DNA of 64,000 nt from positions 1 to 64,000 of the forward strand of contig NZ_JACXWX010000018.1 in the NCBI RefSeq assembly GCF_014764505.1. The letters run 5' to 3'. Under the pieces are notes generated by a model. The model was not told where the DNA came from and ran no database searches. It saw only the letters and a list, made by a program, of their open reading frames with translations. The translations under genes and the position numbers were made by a program. Shown here piece after piece: positions 42,416-51,446 of this stretch. The first letter of the stretch is position 1. Every line of letters begins with the position of its first letter. The DNA is from Phormidium tenue FACHB-886 (GTDB lineage: Bacteria > Cyanobacteriota > Cyanobacteriia > Elainellales > Elainellaceae).

Positions 42416-45282
42416 TCCCTTTCCCTTGGCACCCTTCACCAGCGCTGCACTCGCCTGAGCAGCTACCTACTTTTGCGCCGCTAGTGCTGGGGTTGAGCTT
42501 TGGGCTAGTGGGATTGAGCGTGGTAGCCGCAGTGCCGTTCTTGCTACCCCCGATCGTCTTCGCCGTCTGTCTTTTGCTGCCCCGTACAGGCTTTGAGACA
42601 GTGGTTAACGGCATCTTGCGGGCAATCGGCAGCGGGGCGATGTGCGCTGGGGCGCTGAGTTTGTTTTTTCTGCCAGATGTTGATTCGGGCTTGCTGCGTC
42701 ACGTTATTGCGCTGGGAGCTGTGGTACTGGTCAGTCCGGCAATTCGGCAGCAATTGCTCACTCAGGAGTGGCAATGGGCATCGGATAAGCTGCTGGCTGC
42801 GCTGACGCAAGACCAAACCGCAAAAGACCCTGAACAGGCGATCGCCCATGCCCTGACCTCGCTGAAAGCTTATACCCGCGCGGATATTGCGATCGTGCTG
42901 CGGCAGTTAGACGGCGTAACAGCCGAAGCTTTGCTGTGCCTGCCTACATCAGCATTACCCAGCAAGCTGACTACGCCTGCCCTTTTTGCAGAGGCAATCG
43001 ACCAACACCGCTGCCTGTATTACCACAACTATCCGGCAACGCCCTATGCAGCTCCGGTTCTGCTGGGGCAGGGCATTCAGTCGCTCATCGTCCTGCCGCT
43101 GCAGCAGACAGGGCTGCAGGGGGCAATTCTGCTGGGTTGGCGCCAAGCTACCCATTGGTCGGAACCGCTAAAACAGTTTGTGGAATCGTTGGGCAGTGGG
43201 TTGAGCAATCTGCTGCGGTTTCAGGATGTCACCCTAAGTTTAGAGAAGCTACAGGCTCGGTTTGTGGCGATGCTAGAAACAGTGCCGCAAGGCGTTGTGT
43301 TTGTGGATGAAAGTGGTGAACTGGGATGGGTCAACCAAACGGCAGCCGTTCAGCTTGGGCTATCTTCAGGAGAACTATCCGAAAACGGATTAGCCAGAGG
43401 TGGGGCAGTCGAGCCGATGGCGATCGCCCAAGCTATGACCGCTTTACGCAAAAACGCCGACAATGCCCAAGAATTAGCTGCCCAAGCGGCTCAATTCTTT
43501 TCGCAGCCGCAGATCGAGATCCGCGACTGGCAGTGGTGCTTTAGCCAGCCTACCAAAGTGCTAAGCCTCTCTAGCACACCGATCCAGCTCCGCTCTGTGC
43601 CCGGTCGGCTCTGGGTGATCGATGACATCACGCTGCGGAAACAGGCAGAAGCTGCCCTGCGGAAAAGTGAAGAACGTTTTCAGCTGATCGCCCGTACCAC
43701 TAACGATGCAGTCTGGGACTGGAATTTGTTGACTGATCAAGTGTGGTGGAACGAAGGCATTGAGACCCTGTTTGGCTACTCTATGCAAAACATTGGTAAC
43801 GATGCTGGCTGGTGGTATGACAACATTCACCCAGACGATCGAGAGTGGGTGAGCGCTACCATTCGCAGCGTGATTGACCAGGGAGAATACTGGTCAGGCG
43901 AGTATCGCTATCGCCGCGCTGATGGCTCTTATGCCCATGTTGCCGATCGGGGCTATGTGATCCATGCACCCGATGGTAAACCGATCCGCATGTTGGGTGG
44001 TATGACGGATATCAGCGATCGTAAACAGGCTCAAGAAGCGCTGCAGCTGCAAAACCAGAGAACTCAGCTTTTTGCAGAAGTGACGCTGAAGATTCGCCAA
44101 TCGCTGCAGCTCCAGGAGATCCTGCAAACTGCTGTTACCGAAGTTCGCCAGATTTTGAACGCCGATCGCGTTTTGGTGTATCGGTTGTGGACAAATGGCA
44201 TGGGTAGCGGCGTTGCCGAGGACGTGTTGCCCGGTTTCCCCTCGGTGCTAGGGCAAACTTTTCCCCAAGAAGTCTTTCCGCCAGAGTCGGCACGGCTTTA
44301 TACCAAAGGGCGAATCGGCACGCTCACGGATGTAGAGGGGGATAAGGCGATCCCGAGTTGCCTAGTGGGCTATCTGCGACAATTCAAGGTGCAAGCTAAG
44401 CTGGTCGTGCCGATCATGGCAAAAGAGGAGCTTTGGGGGCTGCTGATCGCCCATCAGTGCAGCCAGCCCCGGCAGTGGCAGGATGCTGAGGCAGAACTGC
44501 TGAAGCAGCTAGCCGACCAGATTGGCATTGCCCTGACGCAGGCCCAACTGCTGGAGCAGGAAATTCGCCAGCGACAGGAGCTGGCTCGCTCCAACACCGA
44601 GCTTCAGCAGTTTGCCTACATCGCCTCACACGATCTACAAGAACCGCTGCGGATGGTAACAAGCTATCTCCAGCTTTTAGAACGGCGCTACAAAGGCAAG
44701 CTAGACGCCGATGCCGACGATTTTATTAATTTTGCTGTGGATGGCGCGATCCGGATGAAGACACTGATTACGGATCTCCTACTCTATTCACGGGTTGGCA
44801 CTCACGGCAAAGCATTCGAGCATATCGATAGCCGCTTGGCAGTTGAACGAGCGCTCGCCAATCTCACGCTAGCGATCGAAGAAAGCGGCGCCACCGTCCT
44901 CTATGATGCACTACCAGAGGTAACAGCAGACCTCAGCCAGCTAACGCAGCTCTTTCAAAATCTGATTAGCAACGCGATTAAGTTTCGGGGGGAAGCTCCG
45001 CCGATCATCCAGATCGCCGCCCAGACGCACGACCAAAGCTGGCTGTTTTCAGTTCAAGATAATGGCATCGGCATCGAACCACAGTATGCGGAGCGGATTT
45101 TTGTGATCTTTCAGCGGCTACACAATCGCTCCGAATATCCCGGTACAGGCATTGGCTTGGCGCTCTGTAAAAAGATTGTAGAACGGCACGGTGGGAAAAT
45201 CTGGATACAGTCAGACCCGCCACAGGGGACGACCTTCTACTTCACCCTCCCCAAGACAGGAGAACTGGATTATGACCTCTAG
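42400..45282 (+). CDS. Sensor histidine kinase (TM-GAF-PAS-PAS-GAF-HisKA-ATPase)
   Basis: 960 residues. Two to four TM helices (about 28-110: LVLGLSFGLVGLSVVAAVPF, LLRHVIALGAVVLVSP), a GAF-like domain (130-270), PAS (285-410), PAS (420-545, AVWDWNLLTDQVWWNEGIETLFGY), a second GAF resembling phytochrome/CikA-type GAF (560-715, ILNADRVLVYRLWTNGMG, LGLLIAHQCSQPRQW-like) without an evident chromophore Cys, then HisKA of the cyanobacterial phytochrome type (YIASHDLQEPLRMV, His about 742) and an ATPase (LFQNLISNAIKF, DNGIGI, GTGIGLALCKKIVERHGG). It overlaps the hydrolase gene upstream (16 bp) and the regulator gene downstream (11 bp). Confidence 0.9.
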   Translation: MLRRLIPFPWHPSPALHSPEQLPTFAPLVLGLSFGLVGLSVVAAVPFLLPPIVFAVCLLLPRTGFETVVNGILRAIGSGAMCAGALSLFFLPDVDSGLLRHVIALGAVVLVSPAIRQQLLTQEWQWASDKLLAALTQDQTAKDPEQAIAHALTSLKAYTRADIAIVLRQLDGVTAEALLCLPTSALPSKLTTPALFAEAIDQHRCLYYHNYPATPYAAPVLLGQGIQSLIVLPLQQTGLQGAILLGWRQATHWSEPLKQFVESLGSGLSNLLRFQDVTLSLEKLQARFVAMLETVPQGVVFVDESGELGWVNQTAAVQLGLSSGELSENGLARGGAVEPMAIAQAMTALRKNADNAQELAAQAAQFFSQPQIEIRDWQWCFSQPTKVLSLSSTPIQLRSVPGRLWVIDDITLRKQAEAALRKSEERFQLIARTTNDAVWDWNLLTDQVWWNEGIETLFGYSMQNIGNDAGWWYDNIHPDDREWVSATIRSVIDQGEYWSGEYRYRRADGSYAHVADRGYVIHAPDGKPIRMLGGMTDISDRKQAQEALQLQNQRTQLFAEVTLKIRQSLQLQEILQTAVTEVRQILNADRVLVYRLWTNGMGSGVAEDVLPGFPSVLGQTFPQEVFPPESARLYTKGRIGTLTDVEGDKAIPSCLVGYLRQFKVQAKLVVPIMAKEELWGLLIAHQCSQPRQWQDAEAELLKQLADQIGIALTQAQLLEQEIRQRQELARSNTELQQFAYIASHDLQEPLRMVTSYLQLLERRYKGKLDADADDFINFAVDGAIRMKTLITDLLLYSRVGTHGKAFEHIDSRLAVERALANLTLAIEESGATVLYDALPEVTADLSQLTQLFQNLISNAIKFRGEAPPIIQIAAQTHDQSWLFSVQDNGIGIEPQYAERIFVIFQRLHNRSEYPGTGIGLALCKKIVERHGGKIWIQSDPPQGTTFYFTLPKTGELDYDL

Positions 45283-45715
45283 AGCGGGACAGTCTATAGA
45301 AATCTTGTTGGTAGAAGACAGCCCCGGAGATATTCGGTTGACGCGAGAGGTGCTAAAAGATGGCAAAGTTCATAACAATCTCAGCGTGGTAGAAGATGGA
45401 GTACAGGCGATCGACTTTCTTTTTAAACGACCACCCTATAGCCAGGTTTTGCAGCCCGATCTAATTTTGCTGGATCTAAATTTGCCTAAGCGAGACGGAC
45501 GGGAGGTGTTGGAGATCATCAAAGCAGACGAGCATCTACGACGAATTCCTGTGGTTGTCCTCACAACTTCAAAAGCAGAAGAGGACATTATGCGTGTCTA
45601 CGATCTCCATGCCAACTGCTACATCACCAAGCCGATCGACCTGGATCAGTTTATCCGCGTGATCAAATCGATTGAAGAATTTTGGCTGACGATCGTGAGG
45701 CTGCCGCCGGAGTAA
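45272..45715 (+). CDS. CheY-like response regulator (Rcp1 type)
   Basis: 147 residues; a lone receiver domain with EILLVEDSPGDIRLTREVL (acidic pair), phospho-Asp in LILLDLNLPKRDG, Thr in VVLTTSKAEEDI, Lys in YITKPIDLDQF. This is the Rcp1 class that accepts phosphate from phytochrome-type kinases. Start ATG 45272 overlaps the kinase stop by 11 bp, so translation is coupled to the cognate kinase. There is no output domain; it probably relays to the next protein. Confidence 0.92.
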   Translation: MTSRAGQSIEILLVEDSPGDIRLTREVLKDGKVHNNLSVVEDGVQAIDFLFKRPPYSQVLQPDLILLDLNLPKRDGREVLEIIKADEHLRRIPVVVLTTSKAEEDIMRVYDLHANCYITKPIDLDQFIRVIKSIEEFWLTIVRLPPE

Positions 45716-45719
45716 AACA

Positions 45720-47687
45720 ATGCAAGAAAATCTAATTCGAGTGCTGCTAATTGAAGATAATCCTGGCGATGTGCGTCTTCTGCAGGAGCTGCTTCGGGAG
45801 GTCACCTCTGTTCAGTTTCAGATGGAACAAGTCAATTGCCTTAGCCAGGGAGTCGAGCGCCTGAATCAGCAAGCCTTTGACGTGATTTTGCTAGATTTGT
45901 CTCTGCCAGACAGCCAAGAGCTAGAAACATTTCTGCGGCTATATTCTCTGGTTAAAGATGTGCCGATCGTCGTCATTACAGGATTGACCGACGAAACGCT
46001 AGCGGTGCGGGCAGTCCAAGAAGGCGCACAGGATTATTTGGTTAAAGGGCATCTGAGCAGCGATCTGCTGGTGCGCTCAATTCGCTATTCGATCGAGCGC
46101 AAACGCACAGAGCAACAAATTCGGGAGCAGGCCACGCTGTTGAATATTGCCACTGATGCAATTTTGGTGCGGGATCTAGACAGCAAAATATTGTATTGGA
46201 ACAAAGGTGCTGAGCGGCTTTATGGCTGGCGGGCAGAGGCGGCGATCGGGCAGAGTACCAGTGAGCTGCTGTCTAAGGCAACTTCTTCAGAGTTTGAGGA
46301 GGCGCACGAGCGCTTGCTCCAGCAGGGAGAGTGGTACGGAGAGCTGGAGCAGGTCACAAAAGGGGGCAGGGCGATCGTGGTGGCAAGCCACTGGACGCTG
46401 GTACGCGATGAGCACAACCAGCCCAAATCAGTGCTAATGGTGAGCAGCGACATCACCGAGAAGAAACAGCTAGAAGCGCAGTTCTTCCGTGCCCAACGGA
46501 TGGAGAGCATTGGCACCCTTGCCAGCGGCATCGCTCACGATCTCAACAATATCCTGACGCCTATCCTCATTACTGCACAACTGTTGCAGATGAAGCTAAC
46601 AGAGATCGATGAACGCAGCCGCCAGATGCTAGAAATGGTGGAAACTAACACCAAACGAGGGGCAGCGCTGGTGACTCAGGTGCTGTCGTTTGCTCGCGGG
46701 GTAGAGGGGAAGCACAGCATTCTGCAAATCAGGCATCTGATTCGAGAGATCCAGCACATTATCCGAGAAACGTTTCCCAAATCGATCGAAATTCAAACCG
46801 ACATTTCCAAAGATCTTTGGGCAATGTCTGGCAATGCTACTCACCTGCATCAGGTGCTAATGAATCTCTGCGTCAATGCGCGAGATGCTATGCCCAACGG
46901 TGGCACATTAAGCATTACTGCCCAAAATCTCTCGATCGATCAAAACTATGCCCGCATGAACTTAGATGCTAAGGTTGGCTCCTACATCAGGGTCACAGTT
47001 GCAGATACCGGTATGGGCATTCCGCCGGAAATTATTGATAGAATTTTTGAACCCTTCTTCACGACCAAAGAAGTCGGCAAAGGCACAGGGCTGGGGCTTT
47101 CCACCGTATTGGGGATTGTCAAAAGTCACGGTGGTTTTGTCGAAGTCACAAGCACCGTTGGAGAAGGAACCCAGTTCACCATCTTTTTGCCCACTATGAA
47201 TGTGGCAGAAACCCCAGAAACACAGGACACCATAATTCCCAACGGACAGGGAGAGTTAATTTTAGTCGTGGATGATGAAGCAGCAATCCGCGAAATTAGC
47301 CAGGCTTCCCTTGAAGCGTATGGCTACAGAGTGCTAACAGCGACAGATGGCATCGAAGCGATCGCCCTTTATGTGCAGCACAAATCAGAGGTCTCACTGG
47401 CGCTTGTAGATATGATCATGCCTGCGATGGATGGCGGCACGACCATCCGGACGCTACAAAAAATTAGTCCACAGCTTAAAATTGTAGCGACGAGCGGACT
47501 GCTTGCCAGCCCCCAGCTTAGTAATGCTGCTCACTCCGGCATTCAGACTTTTTTGGCAAAACCTTACACCGCTAAAGAATTGATCAAAGTGGTGCATGAA
47601 GTTTTGGACGGAGTGGGCAATCTTAGTACTGTGACAAGCAGTAACCCAACCCAACTGCCAGACTCAGCGGTCATACAGCCCGATTGA
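45720..47687 (+). CDS. Hybrid kinase (receiver-PAS-HisKA-ATPase-receiver)
   Basis: 655 residues. An N-terminal receiver ([37 protein letters not shown]), PAS (about 135-255, [27 protein letters not shown]), HisKA of the DhaK/NtrB-like kind ([18 protein letters not shown], His about 271), ATPase ([58 protein letters not shown]), and a C-terminal receiver ([30 protein letters not shown]). It starts 4 bp after the upstream regulator and ends the four-gene operon that begins with the RsbQ-like hydrolase. Confidence 0.92.
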   Translation: MQENLIRVLLIEDNPGDVRLLQELLREVTSVQFQMEQVNCLSQGVERLNQQAFDVILLDLSLPDSQELETFLRLYSLVKDVPIVVITGLTDETLAVRAVQEGAQDYLVKGHLSSDLLVRSIRYSIERKRTEQQIREQATLLNIATDAILVRDLDSKILYWNKGAERLYGWRAEAAIGQSTSELLSKATSSEFEEAHERLLQQGEWYGELEQVTKGGRAIVVASHWTLVRDEHNQPKSVLMVSSDITEKKQLEAQFFRAQRMESIGTLASGIAHDLNNILTPILITAQLLQMKLTEIDERSRQMLEMVETNTKRGAALVTQVLSFARGVEGKHSILQIRHLIREIQHIIRETFPKSIEIQTDISKDLWAMSGNATHLHQVLMNLCVNARDAMPNGGTLSITAQNLSIDQNYARMNLDAKVGSYIRVTVADTGMGIPPEIIDRIFEPFFTTKEVGKGTGLGLSTVLGIVKSHGGFVEVTSTVGEGTQFTIFLPTMNVAETPETQDTIIPNGQGELILVVDDEAAIREISQASLEAYGYRVLTATDGIEAIALYVQHKSEVSLALVDMIMPAMDGGTTIRTLQKISPQLKIVATSGLLASPQLSNAAHSGIQTFLAKPYTAKELIKVVHEVLDGVGNLSTVTSSNPTQLPDSAVIQPD

Positions 47688-47957
47688 GGCAGGCAAACAA
47701 ACCGCTAACCTATTTCCCCATCTCGGCAATTCAATCTACTACCAGGTGCAGTTAGCAATTGCACTTAATTTTGGGGATAATTATTGCCATAGAGTGCGTC
47801 TCAGTCTTTTACAGCGGTTTTCAATTGTAAACTCTGATCATTTTTGCAAACCAGGCTTTGTAAGAGCGGTGTAGGGTTTTTCAAAGCAATCAAACGTCAA
47901 TCAAGCATAAAGCTGTGAGCTTTAATCGGTTGTGACTTCCTGCAAAGACTAGAAATC

Positions 47958-49853
47958 TTGAACTCTATTAAGCGATTTCAAAAATTGTTTCCACGCTTGC
48001 TGAGCGGACGTTACAGCGTCGTTCAGCAACTTGGCGCAGGTGGATTTAGCCAAACATTTCTGGCTAAAGATACCCAGCTGCCAGGGCAGCCGCTTTGCGT
48101 GGTCAAACAGCTCAAGCCGCAGATCAAAACCGCCGATCGCTGGCACGTGGCTAAGCGACTGTTCGATACCGAGGCTGCTGTGCTCTATCAGCTGGGTAAC
48201 CATGACCAAATTCCTCGGCTGCTGGCGCACTTCGAGGACAACCAGGAATTCTTTTTGGTACAAGAGTTCGTGGAGGGAGAGCCGCTTGATAAACTGCTGC
48301 AAATTGACTCGACCTGGACGGAAGGGCAGGTGCTGCGGCGGCTGCACGATCTGCTGCAGGTATTGGTGTTTGTGCACGAGCAGCAGGTCATCCATCGAGA
48401 TATTAAGCCTTCCAATCTCATCCGCCGCAGACACGATGACAAGCTAGTACTGATTGATTTTGGTGCTGTGAAGCAGGTCAGCTCGCCGCTGCAAGATGCA
48501 GCCGAGCAATCGCTAACCATTTCGATCGGCACTCAAGGCTACATGCCCCCAGAGCAAATCAGCGGCAATCCCCGCTTTAATAGCGATCTCTATGCGGTGG
48601 GTATGGTAGCAATTCAGGCGCTAACCGGGGTGCGTCCTAATCAGCTCCAGCGGGATTCACACACAGGCGAACTGGTTTGGCGCACCAGCCAGATGGCAGC
48701 GCGACCCGACACAGCCGTCCCAGAAAATCGCCTCCCCAGTCCTGCCGTCAGTCCTGCCTTTGCTGAAATTCTCGACCGCATGGTGCGCTACGATTTTCGG
48801 GAGCGCTATCAAACCGTAGAGGAACCACTAGAGGCGATCGAGGCGCTGCTGGCACAGCGAACTTTTACGGAAGCAGAAGAGGTTGCTGACCTTACAGGCG
48901 CAACAACCCCCTGGCAACCCAACCTGATGCATGCTGACTTTGGCTCGTCGGGCTTTAGCTCAGAGGAAACTTCTGCCGAACCGGCTACTGAACCATCTGC
49001 TACGCCCTCTGCCGTGCCGATCGTTGCTATTCCCTCGGCTCCTACTCCGTCAGTTTTTGCGACTGCCTATTCAGATGCATCGGCACTCCAGCCGCCTGCT
49101 GAATCCGCTAAACAGCAGACCGAGCCACCTCACCCTTCGCTAGAGCCACCTCACCCTTCGCTAGAGCCACCCCACTCAGCCAAACAACCTCCCCTCCCCA
49201 CCCCCCCTTTCGGACAAACCAGCCCAACTCGGATCGCAGCACCCAAAAGAGCGGCTGACTCAACTTCCACCTCGTTCTTGTGGACAGACGTTCGCTTCAC
49301 ACCATGGCTGCTACTGCTAGGTGGAGTAATAGCAGCAGCCGTAGGATTTTCTACTCAGTCGGCCAATTCTCGGCTCCAGTCTGTTGCACCCTCTACATCT
49401 GCTCCTTCAGCTTCAGTGCTCGCTTCTGCCCTACCCGCTTTGCCCTGTCGGGAACCTCCCCCCTCCCCTTTGCCGTCTACCGAGGCCAGCTATGAGTATC
49501 CAGATGGCACTCGCTATTACGGGCTCATAGAGGGCGGGCGTCCTGCCAATGGCAGAGCTACGGTGGTGTTTTCCACAGGCAATCGCTATGACGGTGAATT
49601 CCAGAATGGCAGGCGCAACGGGTGCGGCACCTACAGCTTCGCTAACGGCAGACGCTACATCGGACAATTTAAAGCCGATCAGTTTGACGGCTTGGGCATC
49701 TGGCTTTTAGGAGATGGCAATCGCTATGTCGGGCAGTTCAAGGACAATCGCTGTCACGGTGAAGGGATTTTTCTCTTCAAAGATGGCGGGTCTGAGCGTG
49801 GAACTTGGCAAAACGGCAAGCAGGTCAATGGAGAGCTGACGTGCGATCGCTGA
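47958..49853 (+). CDS. Ser/Thr protein kinase with MORN repeats
   Basis: 631 residues. The start is a TTG; no ATG is available before the kinase domain. The kinase (about 18-300) has all key residues: GAGGFSQTFLA, Lys in LCVVKQLKP, VIHRDIKPSNL, LIDFGAVKQ, GYMPPEQISG. A Pro/Ser/Ala-rich linker (320-430) precedes a TM helix (WLLLLGGVIAAAVGFST) and a C-terminal part with four or five MORN repeats (YEYPDGTRYYGLIEGGRP, GNRYDGEFQNGRRNGCGTY, GRRYIGQFKADQFDGLGIW, GNRYVGQFKDNRCHGEGIF), likely extracytoplasmic. It could sense or bind the envelope with its MORN tail and signal inside. Followed by wall-type genes. Confidence 0.9.
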   Translation: MNSIKRFQKLFPRLLSGRYSVVQQLGAGGFSQTFLAKDTQLPGQPLCVVKQLKPQIKTADRWHVAKRLFDTEAAVLYQLGNHDQIPRLLAHFEDNQEFFLVQEFVEGEPLDKLLQIDSTWTEGQVLRRLHDLLQVLVFVHEQQVIHRDIKPSNLIRRRHDDKLVLIDFGAVKQVSSPLQDAAEQSLTISIGTQGYMPPEQISGNPRFNSDLYAVGMVAIQALTGVRPNQLQRDSHTGELVWRTSQMAARPDTAVPENRLPSPAVSPAFAEILDRMVRYDFRERYQTVEEPLEAIEALLAQRTFTEAEEVADLTGATTPWQPNLMHADFGSSGFSSEETSAEPATEPSATPSAVPIVAIPSAPTPSVFATAYSDASALQPPAESAKQQTEPPHPSLEPPHPSLEPPHSAKQPPLPTPPFGQTSPTRIAAPKRAADSTSTSFLWTDVRFTPWLLLLGGVIAAAVGFSTQSANSRLQSVAPSTSAPSASVLASALPALPCREPPPSPLPSTEASYEYPDGTRYYGLIEGGRPANGRATVVFSTGNRYDGEFQNGRRNGCGTYSFANGRRYIGQFKADQFDGLGIWLLGDGNRYVGQFKDNRCHGEGIFLFKDGGSERGTWQNGKQVNGELTCDR

Positions 49854-50014
49854 GCGGCTGTAGCTTTCCAATAGCTGTAGCTGCATGACTTCTATCTGCA
49901 GGAAGGTTTTTCAAGTCGTGCGATCGGTGATAAGTAGAACAACTTACCTCTAGGGTGCAGAAGTGCTCTAGAGAACAGCTTAAGACCAATCAAACAACAA
50001 TCAAGGAGTGCTTC

Positions 50015-50584
50015 ATGGCTACTATCCTTCGCAAAATTTCGTTGCCCTTGGCTGCCTTACTGCTGACTGCTGGAGTGGGCGCAAGCTATGTTCATAAGGC
50101 GCTAGCTCAAGATGCACCAGATCCTTCGCCTACAGCCCCTTCTCCACTCCCTGCCACAACTCCGTCTCCTACAACTTCTCCGACTTCCCCCACTTCCCCA
50201 ACCTCGCCAACTTCTCCGGGGCTGACTCGTCCAAGCCCCTCTCCGTCGCCTCTCTCGCCAACTTCCCCAACCTCACCAACTTCACCGACTTCTCCAGGGC
50301 TGACTCGTCCAAGCCCCTCTCCGTCGCCTCTCTCGCCAACTTCCCCAACCTCGCCGACTTCCCCAACTTCCCCAACCTCACCGACTTCTCCAGGGCTGAC
50401 TCGTCCAAGCCCCTCTCCGTCGCCTCTCTCGCCAACTTCCCCAACCTCGCCGACTTCTCCGGGTCTAACTCGTCCGAGTCCTTCCCCTTCTCCCCTCCCT
50501 CGGACAACCTCACCCACTACCACTCCTTCTCCTTCCTCTAACACATCTCCTACCAATGACACCAGCCCGCGTGCCCTCTGGTAA
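50015..50584 (+). CDS. Exported Pro/Ser/Thr-repeat protein
   Basis: 189 residues from ATG 50015 (ribosome site caaggag). A signal peptide (ILRKISLPLAALLLTAGVGASYVHKALAQ) is followed by SPT/TSP runs and four copies of SPGLTRPSPSPSPL separated by (SPT)n blocks of varying length. Extended polyproline-like, probably in or across the cell wall; repeat number is likely to vary between strains. No domain. It lies between the MORN kinase and the L,D-transpeptidase, so a wall linker role is plausible. Confidence 0.75.
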   Translation: MATILRKISLPLAALLLTAGVGASYVHKALAQDAPDPSPTAPSPLPATTPSPTTSPTSPTSPTSPTSPGLTRPSPSPSPLSPTSPTSPTSPTSPGLTRPSPSPSPLSPTSPTSPTSPTSPTSPTSPGLTRPSPSPSPLSPTSPTSPTSPGLTRPSPSPSPLPRTTSPTTTPSPSSNTSPTNDTSPRALW

Positions 50585-50625
50585 GGTTTTGCCATAGAAG
50601 GTTTTGCTATAGCGTTTTGAAGGAG

Positions 50626-50654
50626 CTTGTGGTGTGTATCCTGCATACCACAAG
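50626..50654 (+). terminator. Hairpin after the repeat protein gene
   Basis: CTTGTGGTGTG pairs with CATACCACAAG (10 of 11) around a 7-nt loop, 42 bp past the stop. It argues against translation of the transpeptidase from the TTG at 50627, which lies inside it. Confidence 0.5.
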
Positions 50655-50695
50655 CCGCCCAACCAAGCCGTCCCCCCTATAATTCAGAAGCAATC

Positions 50696-51256
50696 GTGCC
50701 ATTTCATCGTTCTTTACCCATTTCCCTTGGAGCCATTGCGCTCTTGCTAACAGCGCTGCCTGCTGTTGCCCAAACGCCAACCAGCTCACCCTCCCCCGTA
50801 CCACCTACCGTCCTTCAGCCTGCTGTACCAGAACTGCCGCCCCTCCAGCCAACGCTGCCTGATGCCTCCATAATGCGGCTGGTGCTAAAACTGGGAGAGC
50901 GGCGAGTCTATCTCTATGAAGGAGAACAGGTCAAATCTAGCTATCCAGTGGCGATCGGTAGACCAGGCTGGGAAACGCCAACCGGCAAGTTTAAGGTAAC
51001 GCAGATGCTAGAGCATCCTGGTTGGACAAGCCCTTTAACTGGCGAGCAAATGCCACCCGGTACAGACAACCCTCTAGGAGAACGCTGGATTGCTTTTTGG
51101 ACAGATGGAGTCAATTCGATCGGCTTTCATGGTACTCCCAATCCAGAATCAGTTGGTCAGGCAGTTTCGCATGGTTGTGTCCGGATGCTAAATGAAGACA
51201 TCCGAAAAATATATGAACTGGTGCAAGTAGGGACACCGGTAACGGTGGAACCTTAG
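50696..51256 (+). CDS. L,D-transpeptidase (YkuD domain)
   Basis: From GTG 50696 the protein has 186 residues, with a signal peptide (RSLPISLGAIALLLTALPAVAQ), a Pro-rich stretch, and a YkuD catalytic domain: MRLVLKLGERRVYLYEGEQV, PVAIGRPGWETPTGKFKV, and the active site HGTPNPESVGQAVSHGCVRM with catalytic Cys in SHGCVRM. It would form 3-3 peptidoglycan cross-links or attach proteins to the wall. The exported Pro/Ser/Thr protein just upstream may be a substrate or partner; that is inference. Confidence 0.9.
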   Translation: MPFHRSLPISLGAIALLLTALPAVAQTPTSSPSPVPPTVLQPAVPELPPLQPTLPDASIMRLVLKLGERRVYLYEGEQVKSSYPVAIGRPGWETPTGKFKVTQMLEHPGWTSPLTGEQMPPGTDNPLGERWIAFWTDGVNSIGFHGTPNPESVGQAVSHGCVRMLNEDIRKIYELVQVGTPVTVEP

Positions 51257-51327
51257 AGCTTTCCGGAAATTTGGTTTGAGAGACGGAAGCACGTCTTAAA
51301 GTGCTATCGCAGCATGTCAGGACAAGT

Positions 51328-51370
51328 CTTTTTATAGAAAGCTTTGCTGCGCAAGGCTTTCTATAAAAAG
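51328..51370 (+). terminator. Very stable hairpin after the L,D-transpeptidase gene
   Basis: CTTTTTATAGAAAGC pairs exactly with its complement; a G-T pair and an inner TTGC-tgc-GCAA stem extend it to about 20 bp. It lies 71 bp after the stop, with T/A-rich outer arms. Confidence 0.65.
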
Positions 51371-51446
51371 GATCTCAATCTAGACGTGTAGCGCCATAAT
51401 CTAGAGGTGTATATCAGCCCGCTTTTGAGTAAAAAATCTTACCGTC

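Noticed and set aside
50107-50646. Long minus-strand frame rich in Gly-Glu-Val opposite the Pro/Ser/Thr repeat gene
   Set aside because: It is the antisense reading of the SPT repeats; the plus strand has a ribosome site and signal peptide, this one has neither.
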